The notes: generated by a model not told the origin, from the sequence alone. DNA of 64,000 nt from Globodera rostochiensis (GCA_018350325.1 JAEVLN010000032.1:248001-312000); one strand, 5' to 3'. Shown: positions 31,659-44,409, numbered from the stretch's first letter. A program made the numbers and translations.

Positions 31659-31823
31659 AATATTAATGGGACTGAAATGTATATGGACGGTAACACAAAT
31701 TTCATTCTCTCCCCGCGACGAGTTCAGAAAGTGAACGACTTTTCTCCACAGCTGGCCCTCCAAACGACTTGCAAAAAAAATTTTTCTCAGAAAACTTGCG
31801 AAGTTTTTGATCCTTCACCATAA
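31659..31823 (+). CDS. Candidate exon or small ORF, 54 codons, unrecognised
   Basis: The plus-strand frame is open from after a TGA to a TAA at 31821-31823, with an ATG at 31677. Content is strongly protein-like (MDGNTNFILSPRRVQKVNDF, then SQKTCEVFDPSP). The antisense frame at 31575-31763 is open but less convincing. No family recognised. Confidence 0.4.
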   Translation, partial: NINGTEMYMDGNTNFILSPRRVQKVNDFSPQLALQTTCKKNFSQKTCEVFDPSP

Positions 31824-31849
31824 TTTACAATATAACTGGAGTTTCTATA

Positions 31850-33040
31850 GCGTAAAAAAAATTTGGCTTTAGAGTTTTATTAAATAATTTTTGAAATTTA
31901 AAATATGCCGGAATTATTAAGTTAGATACTAAAAACAAAATAAATAAATTGGAAAAAATTAATGAAGCATCTTGATCAAGTAAAGCACGAAAGACCGAAT
32001 TAGGAAAAGTCGTTGAAGTTATATTATGAGCTTTAATAAAATTTATAACCTAAAAAAATGTATAGAATGATGATATATTTAAAATGTCGCAAAGCACAAT
32101 TTTAATAATAATTACTAATTTTCTGTTTATAATTTATTTACATTACCTTGCGAGAAATAATACGAAAAACCAAACCGATAAAGCTAAGTGGACCAATTTA
32201 AAGCTTTAAATAAATAAGCAAATACCCCAATCAAATCAATCGTTTAAAATCACAAAATTCTCCTTGATATAAGCAATAATATACAAATGTTATATCAAAG
32301 AAATTTTGAGTGTTTGATAAATAAATGGACGTTAAAGCAAGCAATTATTTTAATGCTAACCAGAATTCGAAAACAAATTTAAAAAGCGATATAATCAATT
32401 AAAACTGTTAAAGTGCATTGGTAGATTAATAACATGATTTAAAATATTACTTGATAAATTGATAGGGCAAATATAAAAAACAATATTTAAATGTATGGTA
32501 AAATTGTTTATTAATAACAATAATATGATTTGTCTATTTTAATTTTATCAGAGTATTTCGTTTAATAACCAAAAATATCTCATTTTTCTAACCATAAATC
32601 GAAAATCGTTTTGCCAAAACGATAAAAAATTTTTTGAAGATTTTGATGGAATTGTTAAAAAAATGGTCTTGATTTTTAAAAACAAAGGGTACCCCTATGA
32701 TTTTTTTCTCAAGTTTAATGAAACAAATAAAAAATTTTTATGTCTTCAAAAAATATTAAATCTAAAATAATTTTAATTACCATCAAAGTTCGTAAAGAGA
32801 AAAAAAAATCATTTACAAAGTAGGGGGTTCGAACCCACAGCCCCAGGCATCACATATCACTCACCATTACATCACACCAGGGAGTAAAATATAAAGAATA
32901 AAAAAGAATTTCATTAGGAAAAGTTGAACCTTAGACAAAATTGAATTAAGGCACACAGTTTAACAACTGCGCCACGTGAGATCATAATGAATCTTTGGAA
33001 AATTTCAAATATATTACTCAATCAAGTTCAATTCTTCAAT
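31850..33040. other. AT-rich DNA with islands and tRNA-like repeats
   Basis: A coding-like island at 32150-32205 (NNTKNQTDKAKWTN) is followed by AT-rich DNA and then by the tRNA-like repeat pair at 32818-32985. Nothing else identifiable. Confidence 0.4.
32818..32985 (-). repeat. Two tandem tRNA-like units (probable tRNA-derived SINE)
   Basis: On the minus strand, 32985-32915 has an A-box-like GTGGCGCAGTTGTTAAA and a degenerate B box, GGTTCAAC. The next unit, 32888-32820, has GATGTAATGGTGAG and a perfect B box, GGTTCGAACCC. Neither unit has pairing acceptor ends, so these are not functional tRNAs. Confidence 0.6.
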
Positions 33041-33047
33041 TTTTACC

Positions 33048-33148
33048 CTGTTCTAGCTTGGCCTGTTCTGTTCCTGTTCTGTTCCTGTTCCTGTGCTGTT
33101 CTGAAATCTTAGAACAGAACAGGAACAGAACAGGCCAAGCTGGAACAG
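33048..33148. repeat. Near-perfect 38-bp inverted repeat (long hairpin)
   Basis: The arms 33048-33085 and 33111-33148 are reverse complements with two mismatches, separated by 25 bp. Each arm contains repeats of CTGTTCTGTTC. It may be a foldback element or a source of small RNA. Confidence 0.85.
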
Positions 33149-33159
33149 CAAAACGCTGG

Positions 33160-36100
33160 TAAACAATTCATGACAGGCAACTGAAGGCTGTTTTTTTAAA
33201 CAAAAAAAAATTTAAATCAATCTGAAAACACAAAATTAAATATAAAATTGAAGCTTTTATAAAACATTATAAGTTATAAATAATCAAATATTATTTATGT
33301 TAAAAATATTTAAAAAATTATTATTTTATATTTGCAGTTAAAAAAATAACTCGCTGTCTGATAATTATATTTATAATTAGATGACTATTCGATGAATTTT
33401 AAAACTTTTTCAATTATAAATAGTTTAAACGCTGTCTCATCGTCTATCTGCGTCACTTTCGCAATTACATTTATTAATAAATCTTTTGATGATTTATGAT
33501 AATATTTGGAAATAAATTATTTTATATATTTTTAAAACTCAAATGTCAAATCTTCAAGATATCCATTTTTTAAAAACAATTTAAAATAGTAATTTTTGAA
33601 TAATTTTAAATAATATCAATGCTATCGATAGTTTTATAACATATTTACCAACCTAACATATTGATTATGCCGATCTAACATTTACTGTCAGTTTGCACTT
33701 TGATTGGAATATATGTGTTTGTGTTTAAATTAAATAAGTTGAATTAAAGATAAAAAATAAAACAATGTTTCATTATATTATTGCTAAATATAAGAAATTT
33801 TGTACGAACTTCACATTTTTAAAATTTTATAACATGATTATTTTGTTTTGCCTTAATTTTGAAGATGTAATTGATAAATAAAATTTATTATACTTATAGA
33901 ATAAAATTATTATTTGGGTATTTGGACACAAAACAAGCTGAAGTGCATTTAAGGTTGTCATTTATTAATTTACCATTATTTCTTTTCTGATCCATTCGAT
34001 GTGAGTAGTCAGGCTTAGAATAAAAATCGATTATAACAGGTAGAAAATTTATTGTTATTAATGCCAAGTTAAAATGAATATATCTTTTTTTTACTAGGAT
34101 TGTGCTGCAGTTTTGTTTGTCGTTGGCCCAGTAAGCTAAACAAAATTACGAATTCACAAGTGAAGAACTTTAACAACCACACAAATGCACGTTTTATTGC
34201 TGCAGCTGGATGGAGCCCATTTACGTTGCCACACATCGCAACGTTTCTTAACTTATTGATAACGATAAAAGAGAACAAAAAAAAAATATAAAAAAACAGA
34301 TAAGAGTACACGAAGTGACTTTGAGGGAAATGAGCAGAAAATTCCGTTTAAAGAATTTTGCTGGCACTTTATAAATCAAATATTTTTAATTCTTTACTTT
34401 TAAAATTTAAATTTGAAGGCTTTCCCGCGCTACAATGTGCGGCTGCCAAAGGTCATTAAAAGTTAAAATGAAATACAAATTTAAGAAAAAGCAATAAATA
34501 TTCATTAAAAAATTGTTAAATAAGTAGATATTGAAGCTAACAATAACATTTAAATTAAATAAATTAAACATAAAGTATTAATATCTATTGATGACAAAAG
34601 AGAGGCCAAATGAAAACCAAAATAGACTTGAAGAAAAAAAATGAAAACATTTTATTTACTGGATAGTTTTTATGACAAATAAAATCAAATTAATTAAAAA
34701 GATTCTGAATAAAAATAAAGCTAATAATTTTAGAAAATAATTAAAGTGCTAAATAAATATAAACAAAAAAATTTGACGAAAAATCCATCGCTGATAACAA
34801 ATAAAGTAATAAAAACTGAATGATTGAAAAATGTTTTCAAATATTAGACTTCTTTATTTTAACACAAATTTGAGGTAGAGTAATCTATTTTAAAGGGCGC
34901 GAAAGCCGCTGACAAATGAGAAGCGAAACACGCGTTCCATGAAGGCTGAAGGCGGATACGCCGTTGTATTCTACTACCTGCCGTTAGCAGAGAAAAAAAC
35001 TCTGAGTAAGTATTAAAATACAAAAAAATTATGACAAATTATTTATTAGCATAAAATAAACGATAAGTTAATCAAAATTTTTTTATAAATTAAAATAATA
35101 TTTAAGTATGTTTATTATCTTTTTTCTTTAATCACAAATTACAGCTAAACAGACTACAAAGTTATGACATCGCACCGCCAATATATATAATAAATAATTT
35201 ATTTTTATAATGAATTTGTAAATGCGATAAGAGTTGAGCATTAAGACCAAAAAATTAAAAATTAGAATTAACTAGCTTACATTTAATAATCGTTATACGA
35301 AACCAATAATTGAAAAAAATCAATTACCGTATTAAAAAAGGATCATGTTTACTCGAAGAAAATTTTTTGAAATAAAAATCTTTTGATTAAATAAGTTTAA
35401 GTATCTTTCAACATAAATGGCAGACCAGACTATTATTGATAGAAAAGATAAAAAAAATTTTTTTTAGTCATTCATTGTTAGAAAAAAATAAATATAAAAA
35501 AAGTCCTCAAAATTATAATATATAATGCCGACAATAAAGTTGATGGACAATATGCAATGTGACCGCCAAAGTCAAAAATCATTTATTATATAACTAAAAA
35601 ATAAATTAAAATTCGCCGCGCCTGCACACTTACTGCAATCAAGAGGAAATACATAAGCTAAATAATTAACAATAAATAAAATTAAAATAATTGTACTCTA
35701 ATATATAAATCCAATTATTATAAAAGAAAAAATAAATATCATTTTAAAAAATATTTAATTCATAACAGTTATGAATTCAATGAAAATATGATATGAAGTT
35801 ATTTAATCTAATTATAAATTTTATTGAAATTAAACCCGAATATTATGCATCAAATATTGATATTAGAATAACACAAAATATTTTCATGAAATAAAAATAT
35901 TTCCAAAAAATCAAACTCAAAAAATATTTTCAAAAAATAAAAAGATTAGCTTTTAATTTATCTTCTACATACTTTGTATCAATTAAAATTTAATTTAGCT
36001 AAAGATTAAATATAATTATAGCAAAAATAAGTTTCATTCGTACCAAAATATGCAAAAAATAAAATATATTTAAAAAATCAACCCAATCCTTTTTCAAATC

Positions 36101-39100
36101 GTTAAAAATGGATAAAAATAACTATGCAACTTAATTTTTGAAAAATACAATTAAAAGTACAAGACAATTAAATTGCAAATTATTACTTAAAAATCAAAAT
36201 AATTTTTTCAATAAACGAAAAAGCTCAAATAATGTACTATTTATAAATTTCAAAATTCGGAGGAAAATCAAGAAATCAATAAAATCTCTAACATTATAAA
36301 TATACTTTTTGAAAATAGCAAAAAAGTATTTAGTCTACCATTTATTTCTGTTCAAAATATGTAGCTGTATGATTCGAATTTAAGTATTTTTTATTAAATT
36401 ATCTAATAAGACACTAAAAGACTTTAAAACGGAGTTTAAAATTGATATTTATCGATTATAAAACGATATTATTACCAGATAGCAAATATCATTTGAATTT
36501 AAACATTAAACACAACTAAAATAATACTATTAACACCTTAATACTAACAAGATAGTTAAAACTAACTAAAATGTTTGTTTCAATAAATAATGATACACTT
36601 ATTTAAACAAAAGTCAAACAAATTAAAATAAAAAATACTATATAATATTTTATAAGCCTGAAAACGGTGGTATAATAAATAATTTTCATTTAAACAATAA
36701 TTGATGACAATTTTAGTTTCTGGATAAATACAACGGATTTGGGACTTTGAACAACATTAGCGGTCTCTATTCGGAAAGCAAGCTACAAGCAACAATATTT
36801 GGAATTTATTTAAAATAAACACAACTTTTATAATGAAAAATTCCAACAACAACTTATTAAGACAATGACGACAGGAAGCCATTTTTAATAAATATTTTGA
36901 AGATTTTTTGCAAAGGCCTTTTTGATGAGATTCAAATGTCATAAAATTTATTTCCTATTTAGATAGCTTATTAATTATATTATTGTAACTATTTATAAGA
37001 GCTGTATAATTATGGACAAGCATTTAATTTTGATTATTGTATGTAAATTTGGTTAGTATCTGCGGCTTTGTTTCCTTTTATCATTCATTAATTAAAAATA
37101 TTTTAGTATATTAAATGGGCTCTAGTATTTTAATCAAATTTAATTCTGTGTAAATGAATTTACCTATTTGCGTGCTTTGAGGTGCTTTTATTTCATGTAG
37201 AGTGGATTGTCGAAGTTTTTGTAAAGGATTACTCTGTGGTACAGTCGCTTTTTTAATAAAAGAATTGTGTCCAATTATTAATAGTTTAAAAATCTAATTT
37301 TAATCTAATATATAGTTATTTATAATTTAGTTATTTCTATTTTTGTTATCTTTTATTTTAATATCAGCAATTACAATAAAGTTGATTTTATCTTTTCTAA
37401 CTTTTACGGCTGACTTTTGATTTTAATTTATCATTATATAAATTCTTCCAAAAAGAAATCGTTTTCGCTTTTTTTGATCATTTCATTTCATTTTAATTTA
37501 TTTGTTTTTTTAAATATACAATTAAAAGTTGAAAGATTTTTTTACTTACAATATTTTAAGTTTTATCCATGCTCGAAGCTTGTATAAAAATATTTCATTT
37601 AATTTAAGTCAATTCCTACGAGATTTCTACAATTCGTTAGTCCAAGCTCAAACTCGCCTTTTTGCTTTAGTTATTTTTTATTTTAAATTCAATTCGTTCT
37701 AATAAACAAAATCAAATTTCCTGTTCTTCTACACTTAATAAAATTATCATCAATATTTCACTGAGTAACATGAAACCATTTACTCGAACAAGCGCCATTA
37801 ACCACTAAAAAAAGCATTAAAAAGTGACATATTCACCTATATAAAATTGGCAATTTATGTCTTAAATTTTTAATTTATTAAGAAAAAACTAAAACAAATA
37901 AAAAAAAACCATACAAAACAAAAGATTAAACATATTTGTATTAAATTAATTTATTATAGTTTCATTGTGTAAATATAATGTTTAATAGCTGTAATCAAAC
38001 ACTTCTTTAAACAAAAGTTTTAAAATAAGGTATTAAATGGAAATATGTTAATTAAAATACAACTTATAAACAAATAAAGGCAATCAGAATAAGGGAAGTT
38101 GGAAAATAAATAATAAAGAAACAAACTTGCTTCTATTAAAACCAAAGCTCAATTACATTGTTTTATGAATAAAAAAGGTACACTTTATTTTTAAATTATT
38201 GCACATAAACAATCAATATAGTTTATTTTTAACATGTGAGATCAAAAACTTATTTGAATGATTGTATTGGTTTTTATTTTATTTACTAAAGGTTTTAAAT
38301 TGAGGGTATAAATAACCTTTTATTTTCGAGAAATACTCTACATTACGTAGTTAATTTTTAACGACTACAAAAAGCGATTCAATCCGTATCAAATTCCTCA
38401 AAATTTGCGATTAAAATATTTAATTCTATATTCACGCAATGCATGTTATTATTGCTTTAGAATTTAATCTATTATATATTATTAAATTGTTAAAAAAAGC
38501 TTTATCCAAACACCATAATAAAATTTAATAGCAATATTCATCATCTATCAATAAAATTTGCAGTTTATTCTTGAAAACCCTTAATTTATACAAAAATAAA
38601 AACAATTTTATGAAATAAACTATACATAATAAATGTATTAAATAGTAATATTAAATGCTTTGCCATTCAAATAAATATTTATTTAAAGAATGAACTTTAT
38701 AAAGAATAATTCACAACAGTTGAAGGTTTAGTGGTTAATCAAATTTAAAAAATTCATATTATATTGATTTTAACAACTGAAATGCATTAAACGTTCTCAT
38801 AAATCATTTGCCGAATAAACTCTATAAATATTAAATAAATTCATTCCTGTATAAATTACAATTAGTATAAAACATAAATACTTTAAAACAAAATTAACAA
38901 AAATGAAAACCCTTGTTCAGATTTATTGGTGAATTGTTATCTTATTTTTTTAATTTTGTTTGTAGCTACCAATTGTTCTTCTGTCAGCTAATTTGTATAT
39001 TATTATATTAAACAAAAATAATAAAAAAAAATGCAAATAGTAGTTGTTAGACTTGTGCATGTTGTTTGTTTGTTCTCGACAACGGCAAACTAAGACAACA

Positions 39101-40540
39101 AGCGGCTCAAATGAGCACCCACATTAAAATCATTTTCTAGGAATCATTTTTACAATTGTTATTTTTAAGCTATTCGGCTTTAATCATACATTTGATCAAA
39201 ATGCAATAAATCATTCTTTATAAAGATCACAAGCAAAATTTTTTATCATGATAAATTTAATTATAAGCATAAAATTTAAACTGAATTTTTATTAATCAAC
39301 AAAAAGCTTAACGTTTGCTCAATTTTGCAACAAACCAAATAAATTTTATAAAAAAATCAATAAATTTGAAGATATTAAAAACTCAAAAAAATTGGCGACG
39401 ATAAACAAATATTAATTGCAAAACAAACTTAACATCAAACATTAAGTCCATTAAAAAAAGAAAACATAAGTAAAAAATTACAATTTGATACTGAATAAAT
39501 TGTTCATTTTTAGCAAAATTCAAAAAATCATAAATTTTGCATAATAACAGAATAAAAAATTATTAAAAATATTTAAAAAAAAAAATTTTGGTTGTAAGTT
39601 CTACTTTACAATATAACTTATCATGGCAATTCGAGGGATTTAAAAACAAAATTTTAGTTGGCATAAGTCAAATTTTATAAAATATTAATCAATTTAGTAA
39701 CAAATTGCAATTAAAAAACAATTAGGAAAATACGCGCAACCATCTGGTTAAGAAAAAATTGTACTGAGAAGCAAGAATATAAAAAACTGAAAAATTACTG
39801 ATTTCCAATATATAATAAACACGTCTCATAAAATTTTATTTTATAAATAATTTAAACAATTATTTACCTTTATTTTTTTACATCAGTTAGCGTGGACGAT
39901 ACGATACGACTTAGACTTTTTCGACCTTTAAACATCAATAATTGTATTTTAGAATTAATTGAATTATGTAACAAATGCAGCGAGAATAGTTAAGATTTAA
40001 AAATAATAAATAAAAAGATAAAAACGTAAAATAAAAAATTGTAAAAAAAGAATGATAAATATTAAAAAAAATGGAGAGATATGTAAATGCTTTTAAACTA
40101 AAGTTTAATACAACTATTAATGAGTAGTCAAAAACTCGTGAAAGGTCGTGAAAAGAAAAAAACAGAGGAAGGGACAAAAAATTGCCCATGCCCTCCTAGG
40201 CGGCAGAAAATTTTAGTTTTCAGAATTAATTCGTAATAAAATATACTATTGTAATTCATCAACATTGATAAAAAATGTATAAATAAACCATAAACAGCAT
40301 GCCTTATTTTTATCAACCAAAAATTTGAAGGATTTATGTGGTTCGTATGGTGATGTTTATTTATGTATGGATGGATTATTTACTCAAATATCAATAATAA
40401 TATAATTTAATCATTCTATCATGATAATGATTAAACAAATATAACAATGACATTAAAGTGACCAACCAGTTAATGAATAAGTATTCTCATCGGGCTGTAT
40501 TTTTAAAGATACCCATTACCTAGTTTAAAATAAAAAATAC
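33160..40540. other. AT-rich host DNA with scattered coding-like islands
   Basis: No long ORF. Open islands not listed separately lie near 33430-33500, 33680-33730, 34100-34290 (63 codons from a plus-strand non-ATG start, also open antisense), 35525-35590, 35612-35660, 36730-36815, 39075-39140, 39885-39995 and 40140-40215. All are on the plus strand. Between 37.0 and 37.7 kb the plus strand turns T-rich and I see no island. Confidence 0.4.
34896..35005 (+). CDS. Candidate internal exon with canonical splice sites
   Basis: Preceded by TTTTAAAG and followed by GTAAGTATT, a strong donor. The 110-nt exon is open in one frame with protein-like content (KAEGGYAVVFYYLPLAEK) and is far less AT-rich than its flanks. 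Product unrecognised. Confidence 0.5.
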
Positions 40541-40552
40541 TGAGAATTTCAG

Positions 40553-40633
40553 ATTGATGGCGACGGCGGAAAAGATATAATAATTAATAATATAAAGGAC
40601 AATGTGAAAATTAGTAGATCCTTTAATTACGAG
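40553..40633 (+). CDS. Candidate internal exon, 81 nt, phase 0 at both ends
   Basis: An ATTTCAG acceptor and a GAG/GTAATA donor bound exactly 27 codons (IDGDGGKDIIINNIKDN and so on) with no stop. This is one of the best-defined host exons in the window. Product unrecognised. Confidence 0.5.
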
Positions 40634-40899
40634 GTAATAATAAAAATTAAGATATTATTTAATGTAGAAAGTGAGAAAGTTTTTAGAGCACGCAATTGTC
40701 ATATGTGGTTAATCATGCGCCTAAAATAAACATAATAATTTGTTTTAACGATTTATCATAACGAAATGATCTTTTTTTACAATGATAAACCTAATACAAT
40801 AATTTTCAACGAATAAATTAATTACTCTTAATAATCATCATAGCTTATTAAAAATAAAACATAAAATTTTAACTTAGCTTCATTATTTTATCTCAATTA

Positions 40900-40907
40900 C
40901 ATTAAAC
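40900..40907. repeat. 8-bp target duplication of the hAT element, left (CATTAAAC)
   Basis: Identical to 41919-41926 on the other side of the element. Eight-base duplications are the hAT signature. Confidence 0.9.
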
Positions 40908-41918
40908 CAGGCATGGACACGGTTACCCGTAACCGCGGTTATCCGCGGTTAACCGCGGTTACCCGCGGTTAACGGTTATGGAATTTAAAAGGTCGCGGTT
41001 ACGGGCGGTTAACGGTTATGAGATTTTGAGGGCGGGCGGTTACGGTCGGTTAACGGTTATGACCTCTAAAACCGCGGTTAGCCGTCGTATCCGTTATTTT
41101 TTGGCTGCTGAGGATTGAGATGATTTGCCTTATAATTTCTTTGACTTTTATTCACATTTCACCAAATCACTTTATCGATCCGATGGCTTAGTGGTGAAAC
41201 TCTCCGACTGGTTTTATTTATTCTAGGTTCTAGCCCCACCCGCTGTAATCGTTTATTTATATTTTAATATCCCTTCTTTTTAGTATTCTTACAATTTTTT
41301 ACAAAAATTTTAGCTATAAAAAGTAAAATTCTAAGTGTTTACATAAATAATTAGTGCATTTTAAAACGTTCAATCACCTAAATTTGACAATTTTTCTTAG
41401 CATAAGTCGGTAAATATTCAATTTTTTCTCTCGGCGGCGGCTATCGGCACCGCCGAACCCCCACACCGCCCAAAAAATATTTTATAAATCTAAAGCGCAA
41501 AAAACACAGAAAAAAATTTCGCTGATCGGTCGCGCTTTGTTAGATTTTTAATCATGAAAGTGTTAGAAAGAGATTTAAAAATTTTATTCATTGACAAAAT
41601 CTGATAAAAATCACTTGTTAAGTTCAATACACATCAATTTTGATTTAATTTTAGAAGGACGCCACATCACGATCGGAAAAAAATAGTTTTGAAAAATCGA
41701 TTGTTCAAAATCTGGAAAACTTTATTGATTTTTAAATAATGCGGTTAACCGCGGATAACCGCGGGCGGTTAACGGTTATGAGATTTTGAGGACTGGCGGT
41801 TACGGGCGGTTAACGGTTATGAGATTTTTAAGACGGGCGGTTACGGACGGTTAACGTTTCTAAGTGTTTGAGGACGGGCGGTTACGGTTAAGGAAATTCA
41901 TAACCGTGTCCATGCCTG
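40908..41918. mobile_element. Non-autonomous hAT-type element (1011 bp)
   Basis: Perfect 18-bp terminal inverted repeats, CAGGCATGGACACGGTTA, flanked by the 8-bp duplication CATTAAAC. Both subterminal regions carry several direct copies of GGCGGTTAACGGTTATGA, and the left end has a palindromic AACCGCGG cluster. Such repeats are known transposase-binding sites in hAT elements. There is no transposase ORF. The middle holds a tRNA-like sequence. Confidence 0.9.
41176..41255 (+). repeat. tRNA-like sequence inside the hAT element
   Basis: An A-box-like TGGCTTAGTGG and a B-box-like GGTTCTAGCCC about 43 bp apart have tRNA spacing. The acceptor stem does not pair, so this is a tRNA-derived SINE head or pseudogene that inserted into, or was captured by, the transposon. 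Confidence 0.55.
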
Positions 41919-41926
41919 CATTAAAC
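41919..41926. repeat. 8-bp target duplication of the hAT element, right (CATTAAAC)
   Basis: Exact match to 40900-40907. Confidence 0.9.
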
Positions 41927-41929
41927 AAC

Positions 41930-43235
41930 AATTCATGAATATAATAAATCGATATATTTTTGGAAAAAACTCAAAACGGTGATGAGTTATAGAGTATATG
42001 CATTTATTTAAGGAGGAGCAAGTATAATTTACATTGAAGTCACGGACAAATTAACAAAGGACATTGGAACAAGAGTGCATAAATGATTGAAAACATAAAA
42101 ACAATTTAAAAATAAATCTGTGTTCAAATTGAATGATTTTTATTGTGGGTTTCAATTAAAAAAAACCTCTAATTGGATAGTTGCATTTTAAAAATGTTAT
42201 AAATGTTAAAAAATTCAATTATAAATAAATAAGCCCCTTAAAAATTCGTGTTTATGTTGTTGACAAACCAACTTTATAGACGCCCCATTGATTTTTAAAC
42301 CCAAAAACAATTGAACAAATTTATACCTTTGTACACCTTCTGACAAAATATATACTAAAACATTGTTTTGATATCCAAATTAAATTAGACCCAATTGCAT
42401 TCATTTGATATTGAAAATTACAAAAATGAATTTAAAAAATACGCCGATTATTTATTTAAAATCAACATAACTAATTTCTTTTCTAAAATAATATCTAAAA
42501 CCACGCACATATTCGGCATGAACATTTTTTTCTGCATTAATTGTCTTCTGCTACAAGTAACAGCATAAAAATTACAAAACATAACATTTTTATATTAAAA
42601 AATATTCTGAGTAATCTATGTAATCGAAAAATAGTATGAAGTTTTCGTCAATAAAATAATAGTCAAATTATAATACTAAAATACATTGTCTCATAATGAA
42701 TTACAATAAGTCTTGAAAGTTCATATACACGAGCAATGCCCCAAATATTTTTTAAAAATAAATTCATTCAAATTTTCATTCAACCTAAGTTTGGGCATTG
42801 CCACCTATAATTAACAAATTACTAATTGAATCAATTAAACAAGTTCAATATACACCAAAAAATATTGTTATAAAGAAATTCTCCAATTAAAAAGTAAATA
42901 AAATGATAAACATATAAGAGAGCCTATGGTGAGTGAGATCATTTATATTAAACATTTTTAGCATGGCTAAAGTTGCATACTCAAGGCAAAGATGCAATAA
43001 ACAAATTCTCCTAGGTCGTCTTGGTGGGTTAATTTTATGTAATATATATACAATTCAAGTCATGGAAAAATATAAAATTTCGAGAATAGTTAAAAAGCTC
43101 TGATTTTTGCTATGATACGATTTCACAAACAAAATAACTCTTTATTCAAAAATTAATAAATAATATAAAGTAAATTGAAAACATAAATGGACACAAAAAT
43201 TGTATTTTGAAATAAAGTCAAAATAAAATCATTTA
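41930..43235. other. AT-rich DNA with one open island
   Basis: An ORF-like stretch at 42962-43105 (ATG, about 47 codons, with content such as KVAYSRQRCNKQILLGRLGG) is the only coding-like feature. An imperfect inverted repeat of GCAATGCCC lies at 42734-42800. Nothing else identified. Confidence 0.35.
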
Positions 43236-43237
43236 TA

Positions 43238-44176
43238 CTTAGGGTGTAACATAAGTTTCCGGAATTTTTCTTAGTAATAAAATTTTTTATTACAAAAAAT
43301 CATTGAAGCACAATCATGACTCAAAATATTCACCATTATGATCGATAACAAGTTGCCATTTTTCTGGATATATTTTTATCCCCAGTCATTGGAATGGAGC
43401 TGAGCTATGAGCTAAAACCCAATTTTTGCTTTTTTTGAACCTGGTCTGTTTGAGACTCTATTTTTCTTTTACAGTACAAGATTATCGTTATTTGAAGTTT
43501 TGAGTATGAAGAAACAGATTAAAGAAGCCACTTGCAAAATTTGAGGTTTATTGCTCCACCCATTAATTTTTTATGAAACTCCAAACTTTGCTACAGCAGA
43601 AATTTTGAGGCAAAAATGGTCCCTTTTTGGGACAATTTTTGGGCAATATGATTCAAAAAATCGTAGAAAATTTTTTGCTGAACGAAAAATCTTTAATTTT
43701 TGCTGACTTGATAAGCATGTTTACGCTCCCAAAAAGCATAAACTGGGCTTGGTCAGTCTCAAAGCCCCCGAGATAGGAGCCCTCAAAAGCGGGCAACGGA
43801 CTCCCGGGCCGCAGCTAATCTTCGAGGTTCTGCTCGCTCTCTCGAAATTTGGCGTACCAATCGTACACTGTTGTTTTGGAGACAGCTTCTGGATCCTTTG
43901 CATTGATGATGTTGCGCAACGCTCGGGCAGGTTTACGGCCAGAATCAAATTCGTATTTGATAAGGGTCCGAATTTCAGATTTTGACATAATTGGCTTAAA
44001 ATCAGTAAATAAGTCTTAGAGTTGCGATCAGATTAAATTTTGCTTAGTTTTTGTAGAGCACCGAATGCTCTATAAAATAAAAAATAGTTCAAACAAAAGC
44101 ATCGAAAAAGAGAGGAGTTATGACTTTTTCAATTTTGTATTTAAAAAAGTTCCGGAAACTTATGTTACACCCTAAG
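43238..44176 (-). mobile_element. Internally deleted mariner-type transposon
   Basis: The terminal inverted repeats CTTAGGGTGTAACATAAGTT (continuing into TCCGGAA) are flanked by TA on both sides, as in Tc1/mariner. On the minus strand the transposase N-terminus and a C-terminal fragment near 43310-43370 (EKWQLVIDHNGEYFES) are recognisable. The catalytic middle is missing. Confidence 0.9.
43815..43988 (-). pseudogene. mariner transposase N-terminal HTH remnant
   Basis: The ATG at 43988 opens 57 codons (MSKSEIRTLIKYEFDSGRKP, then KTTVYDWYAKFRE) that match the mariner paired-type helix-turn-helix. It stops at TAG 43817-43815, after which mariner-like reading continues briefly. It cannot encode an active transposase. 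Confidence 0.85.
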
Positions 44177-44269
44177 TAATATGTAAATTATGTAATTGAT
44201 GCTCAGTTCCACTTCGATGCCACCGGTACGAAAATACCAGATGATACTCCGAGCAACAATTTTTCTTAA

Positions 44270-44401
44270 TATAATTATTCTCAACATGACATAAATAAAA
44301 AGCCAAAAGGAGTGCGAACAGAAAACTGGCTTGATCCATCAAAGCTACCACTTGACACAACAATGCAATTTATTTATTGGTGGTCAGGAAACATTGCATA
44401 A
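44270..44401 (+). pseudogene. Fragment resembling an ISXO2/Merlin-type transposase
   Basis: An open frame of 43 codons contains VRTENWLDPSKLPLDTTMQF followed by IYWWS. It matches the N-terminal segment (a short hydrophilic run, then a hydrophobic helix with Tyr-Trp-Trp) of ISXO2-like Merlin transposases and host proteins derived from them. A further island at 44190-44262 may be a preceding exon. The remainder of the domain is not found. Confidence 0.45.
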
Positions 44402-44409
44402 GGAGGTCA

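Noticed and set aside
32820..32888. Functional tRNA gene
   Set aside because: The B box is perfect, but the acceptor stem does not pair and no proper anticodon arm forms.
43721..43985. Two overlapping ORFs inside the mariner element
   Set aside because: Wrong frames; the recognisable transposase frame is 43988-43815 on the minus strand.
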